Shown here in pieces: positions 32,805 through 34,917 of a stretch of 34,917 nt of DNA (within the stretch, counting starts at the first letter, position 1; each line of letters begins with the position of its first letter). The DNA comes from an uncultured Nitrospirota bacterium (GTDB lineage: Bacteria; CG2-30-53-67), in assembly GCA_947259355.1 (NCBI GenBank), contig CAMYMF010000027.1:1-34917 (forward strand). The letters run 5' to 3'. The translations under genes were made by a program, and so were the position numbers. The notes beneath the pieces are model-generated. The model saw only the letters and a program-made list of their open reading frames with translations, made no database searches and was not told the DNA's origin.

Positions 32805-33484
32805 GGACGCACTTCCTCCTGTGTTACATGGCAGGGCGTGAGTTCTTCAAGCTCCGATTCAATAAAAGCGCGTGTCAGCTGAGCCAGCACGACATAGAAG
32901 GGCGACGGGCTCTTCCCGAGAACGGCCTCACAGAAGGCCGGAACCCAGCGTAGGACGTGGTCTCTGAGAAAGGCTCCTGCCGTCTGTCGGCAACGCAACA
33001 CCTGTGCGCCCTCCCCCCGGGACGCCGCAGCGGCCTCCAACTCCGAGAGCCATCGCAGGGCCTCCAATTCGACGCCTATGTGGTCCGGGAAAGCGGTGCT
33101 GTGCTCCGGGAAGACCAGCCCGTGCTCGCGGTAAAAAGCCGCTACCTCCTGGGACGCCTTTCCCTGAAGGCGGGGCTCGAAAGTTTCCTCCGGTTCGTGC
33201 AGGCCGCCCACGAAGTATGACTGGTACGGCGGAATATGCTCCGGGGGTGCCAGGAACAGCTGTGCATAGTCGCGGGCCAGGGCCTCCCGCAGCGCGGCTT
33301 CGGGCTGCGTTAGGAAATCGCTCCCCAGCGAGAGGTCGAGGGTCGCCAGGATCTGCTGAACAGTATCGCTTCGGAAATAGCGAATCAGCGCGACGTCCGG
33401 CTCTTCCAGATATGCCCGGGAGAGCAGGGCGTAGACGGTGCTGCGTTCGGTGGCTTCGCCTCCCGACGGCGTTTCCTGGATCAT
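32801..33484 (-). CDS. TorD/DmsD-family molybdoenzyme maturation chaperone
   Basis: This is a 227-residue, all-helical cytoplasmic chaperone. Family landmarks are YALLSRAY near the N-terminus, RDYAQLFLAP with PPYQSYF, and the conserved FPDHIGVELEALRWL. These proteins bind the Tat leader of their molybdoenzyme and help insert the cofactor before export. The gene lies 3 bp behind the oxidoreductase gene and overlaps the cytochrome gene by 4 bp, so all three are translationally coupled. AAGAAGGTG precedes the start. Confidence 0.9.
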   Translation of the reverse strand: MIQETPSGGEATERSTVYALLSRAYLEEPDVALIRYFRSDTVQQILATLDLSLGSDFLTQPEAALREALARDYAQLFLAPPEHIPPYQSYFVGGLHEPEETFEPRLQGKASQEVAAFYREHGLVFPEHSTAFPDHIGVELEALRWLSELEAAAASRGEGAQVLRCRQTAGAFLRDHVLRWVPAFCEAVLGKSPSPFYVVLAQLTRAFIESELEELTPCHVTQEEVRP

Positions 33485-33487
33485 GAT

Positions 33488-34917
33488 CTACACCTTCTTG
33501 ATGCGGACCTTGGTATCCATCCAACACTGACCGCCCCCGATGGGATCACTCATGATGGGGATGATTGGTTTGGGATGGACGCCGTGGCCCGCCCCCGTCG
33601 CCTTGGCGAACCAGCCGTGTTTCCCTGTGCCCCACCACAGAAGCTTGCTGTTGGGATCCTGGCTCTTGAAACGCTTGGCCTGTGCGACGCGCCCGAATTG
33701 CCAGTGACCGCAGCTGTCCCCAATGGCGACCACCTTGGGATGGATTCCTTCAACGACCTGCACGTGGGTCTGAATCTCGCCGACCTTGGAGATGACCCTG
33801 ACGCGGTCCCGATTGCGCACGTTCAAACTTTTGGCCGTTTCGCTGTTGATGTAGATGGGATTGTCGTGAATAATTTCCGAGAGCCACATACAGTTGGCGG
33901 TCCGGTCATGGGTGTGCACCATCCACTGGTGTGTGACCAGGTGAAGCTCTCCCGCCCGCAGGGCTTGATGGGTCGGGATGGGGTCGTAGATGGGAAGGGG
34001 GTGAAACCCCTGCTCTTCCAGTTGCTTCGAATAGATCTCGATCTTACCGGAGGCCGTGTTAAATCCCTGGTTAATGTAGGCCTCGTATTGCGGCGGCGCA
34101 TCATGGTCGTAGAACACACCATGTTTCTTCAGATAGTCTAGACCGCCGGCTTTCTCGAGAGGGGCAATGCCCGTAATCCTGTGCCGCAGATACTCCTCGG
34201 AAGTGAAGTTAAAATACTTGGCCACATCCCCGCCGAGCCGGCGTGCCAGTTCGATCAGCATGTCCGTGATGGCAACCGACTCCCCGCGAGGTGGGATCAT
34301 CGGCTGGCGCAGCGAGACGAAGGGGACCATTTCAAAGGCGGGTGGCGATTCGAGTTCCGTCCGTTCCACGAAAGTCGAAGACGGAAGCACGAGATCGGCA
34401 AGATAGGCCGATTCGGTCATGGCAGAGTCAATGGCCACATGGAATGGAATGAGGTCCTCGTCTTTGAGAATCTGTTGGATCAGCATCCCCTCGGGATGTG
34501 AGTAGGCCGGATTGTGCTGGTAGGTCATGTAGACTCGGACCCGCTGATGGCCTTGCTTGATCATGGGCAAGACCATGTGGTGGAGCTCGGTCATGGCCAG
34601 AGGATAGTTGCCGAAGCCCGAGAGACGGCTCTTTCGCGGGGGGATGGGCGGCACCGGCTCGGGCTCGCTGAAGGTGTAAGCTTTGGGGAGGCAATAGCTC
34701 CCTTTGACGTCGATATTGCCGGTGATGATATTGAGCAAGGCCACACACCGTTCGGACTGGACGCCGTTGGCATGTTTCGTGACGCCGCCGGTGGAGATGG
34801 TCGTGGCCGGTTTGGTGGTGGCGAATTCCTTCGCAATACGCCGAATTTCCTCGGCGGGGACACCACTGATCTTCTCCGCGGCCTCCGGCGAGTAGTCCTC
34901 GCCGATCGTCAGCACCG
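33488..34917 (-). CDS. Molybdopterin oxidoreductase, DMSO reductase superfamily (partial, N-terminus outside window)
   Basis: The visible 476 codons cover the C-terminal half of a catalytic subunit. Landmarks are the central domain (STGGVTKHANGVQSERCVA, NIITGNIDVKGSYC, ADLVLPSSTFVER) and the molydopterin-binding domain (LVTHQWMVHTHDRTANCMW, RNRDRVRVISKVGEIQTHVQV). The end is GGGQCWMDTKVRI. The pattern fits the polysulfide, thiosulfate, tetrathionate or arsenate reductase side of the superfamily. The Tat signal, Fe-S motif and residue binding Mo are beyond the right edge, so the substrate cannot be assigned. The TorD chaperone and a dodecaheme cytochrome follow directly; an Fe-S subunit, if any, must lie upstream. 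Confidence 0.9.
   Translation of the reverse strand, partial: VLTIGEDYSPEAAEKISGVPAEEIRRIAKEFATTKPATTISTGGVTKHANGVQSERCVALLNIITGNIDVKGSYCLPKAYTFSEPEPVPPIPPRKSRLSGFGNYPLAMTELHHMVLPMIKQGHQRVRVYMTYQHNPAYSHPEGMLIQQILKDEDLIPFHVAIDSAMTESAYLADLVLPSSTFVERTELESPPAFEMVPFVSLRQPMIPPRGESVAITDMLIELARRLGGDVAKYFNFTSEEYLRHRITGIAPLEKAGGLDYLKKHGVFYDHDAPPQYEAYINQGFNTASGKIEIYSKQLEEQGFHPLPIYDPIPTHQALRAGELHLVTHQWMVHTHDRTANCMWLSEIIHDNPIYINSETAKSLNVRNRDRVRVISKVGEIQTHVQVVEGIHPKVVAIGDSCGHWQFGRVAQAKRFKSQDPNSKLLWWGTGKHGWFAKATGAGHGVHPKPIIPIMSDPIGGGQCWMDTKVRIKKV

Overview
The window is about 35 kb of GC-rich bacterial DNA. It suggests an anaerobically respiring Gram-negative bacterium, most like the Desulfobacterota or Desulfuromonadia. 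The reasons are many c-type cytochromes (3-heme, 1-heme and 12-heme proteins), a molybdopterin oxidoreductase with a TorD chaperone, an outer-membrane beta-barrel, a divergent EF-G of the AHIDSGKT type, and a NarL-type two-component system. The lineage is an inference; no rRNA or tRNA gene is present to settle it.

Layout. (1) 1-5376, minus strand: three paralogous exported proteins of unknown function, the first cut by the window edge. The third sits directly behind a NarL/FixJ response regulator and a soluble PAS histidine kinase. The long gaps in front of two paralogs and of the kinase carry a shared inverted-repeat element, TGTNGGA-N5-TCCTACA (4-base spacer at the kinase). A fourth copy lies in front of a stand-alone receiver gene near 31.2 kb. 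(2) 5979-7373, plus strand: a CPBP-family membrane protease. (3) 8072-20671, plus strand: a strong sigma70-type promoter followed by a 13-gene cluster. It encodes a triheme cytochrome, a Rieske protein, a YeeE/YedE transporter, a protein ending in one heme-c site, two FtsX-type permease/ATPase pairs, a PCu(A)C copper chaperone, a small secreted protein, a NosL domain fused to a beta-barrel, a second NosL, a small membrane protein, a polytopic membrane protein and a DUF2318 Fe-S/metal protein. (4) 20703-23959, minus strand: EF-G, a P-loop ATPase and a zinc-ribbon protein. (5) 24474-26432, plus strand: a DinG/XPD-like helicase. (6) 26464-31167, minus strand: rtcB (apparently broken), archease, pcm, an AmmeMemoRadiSam radical SAM enzyme, a DksA/TraR-like protein and a receiver-domain protein. 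(7) 31581-34917, minus strand: a respiratory module of molybdopterin oxidoreductase (N-terminus outside the window), TorD chaperone and dodecaheme cytochrome.

How the parts may work together. The cluster at 8-20.7 kb is the most unusual part. It has most of the periplasmic copper-handling parts known from nitrous oxide reductase and cuproenzyme maturation (NosL twice, PCu(A)C, ABC pairs, DUF2318) plus electron-transfer parts (Rieske, two cytochromes), but no NosZ, NosD or oxidase in view. It may be a copper or other metal trafficking machine serving an unrecognised periplasmic redox enzyme. The NosL-beta-barrel fusion is especially notable. The two-component system probably controls the exported paralogs through the shared inverted repeat, although which regulator binds is inferred.
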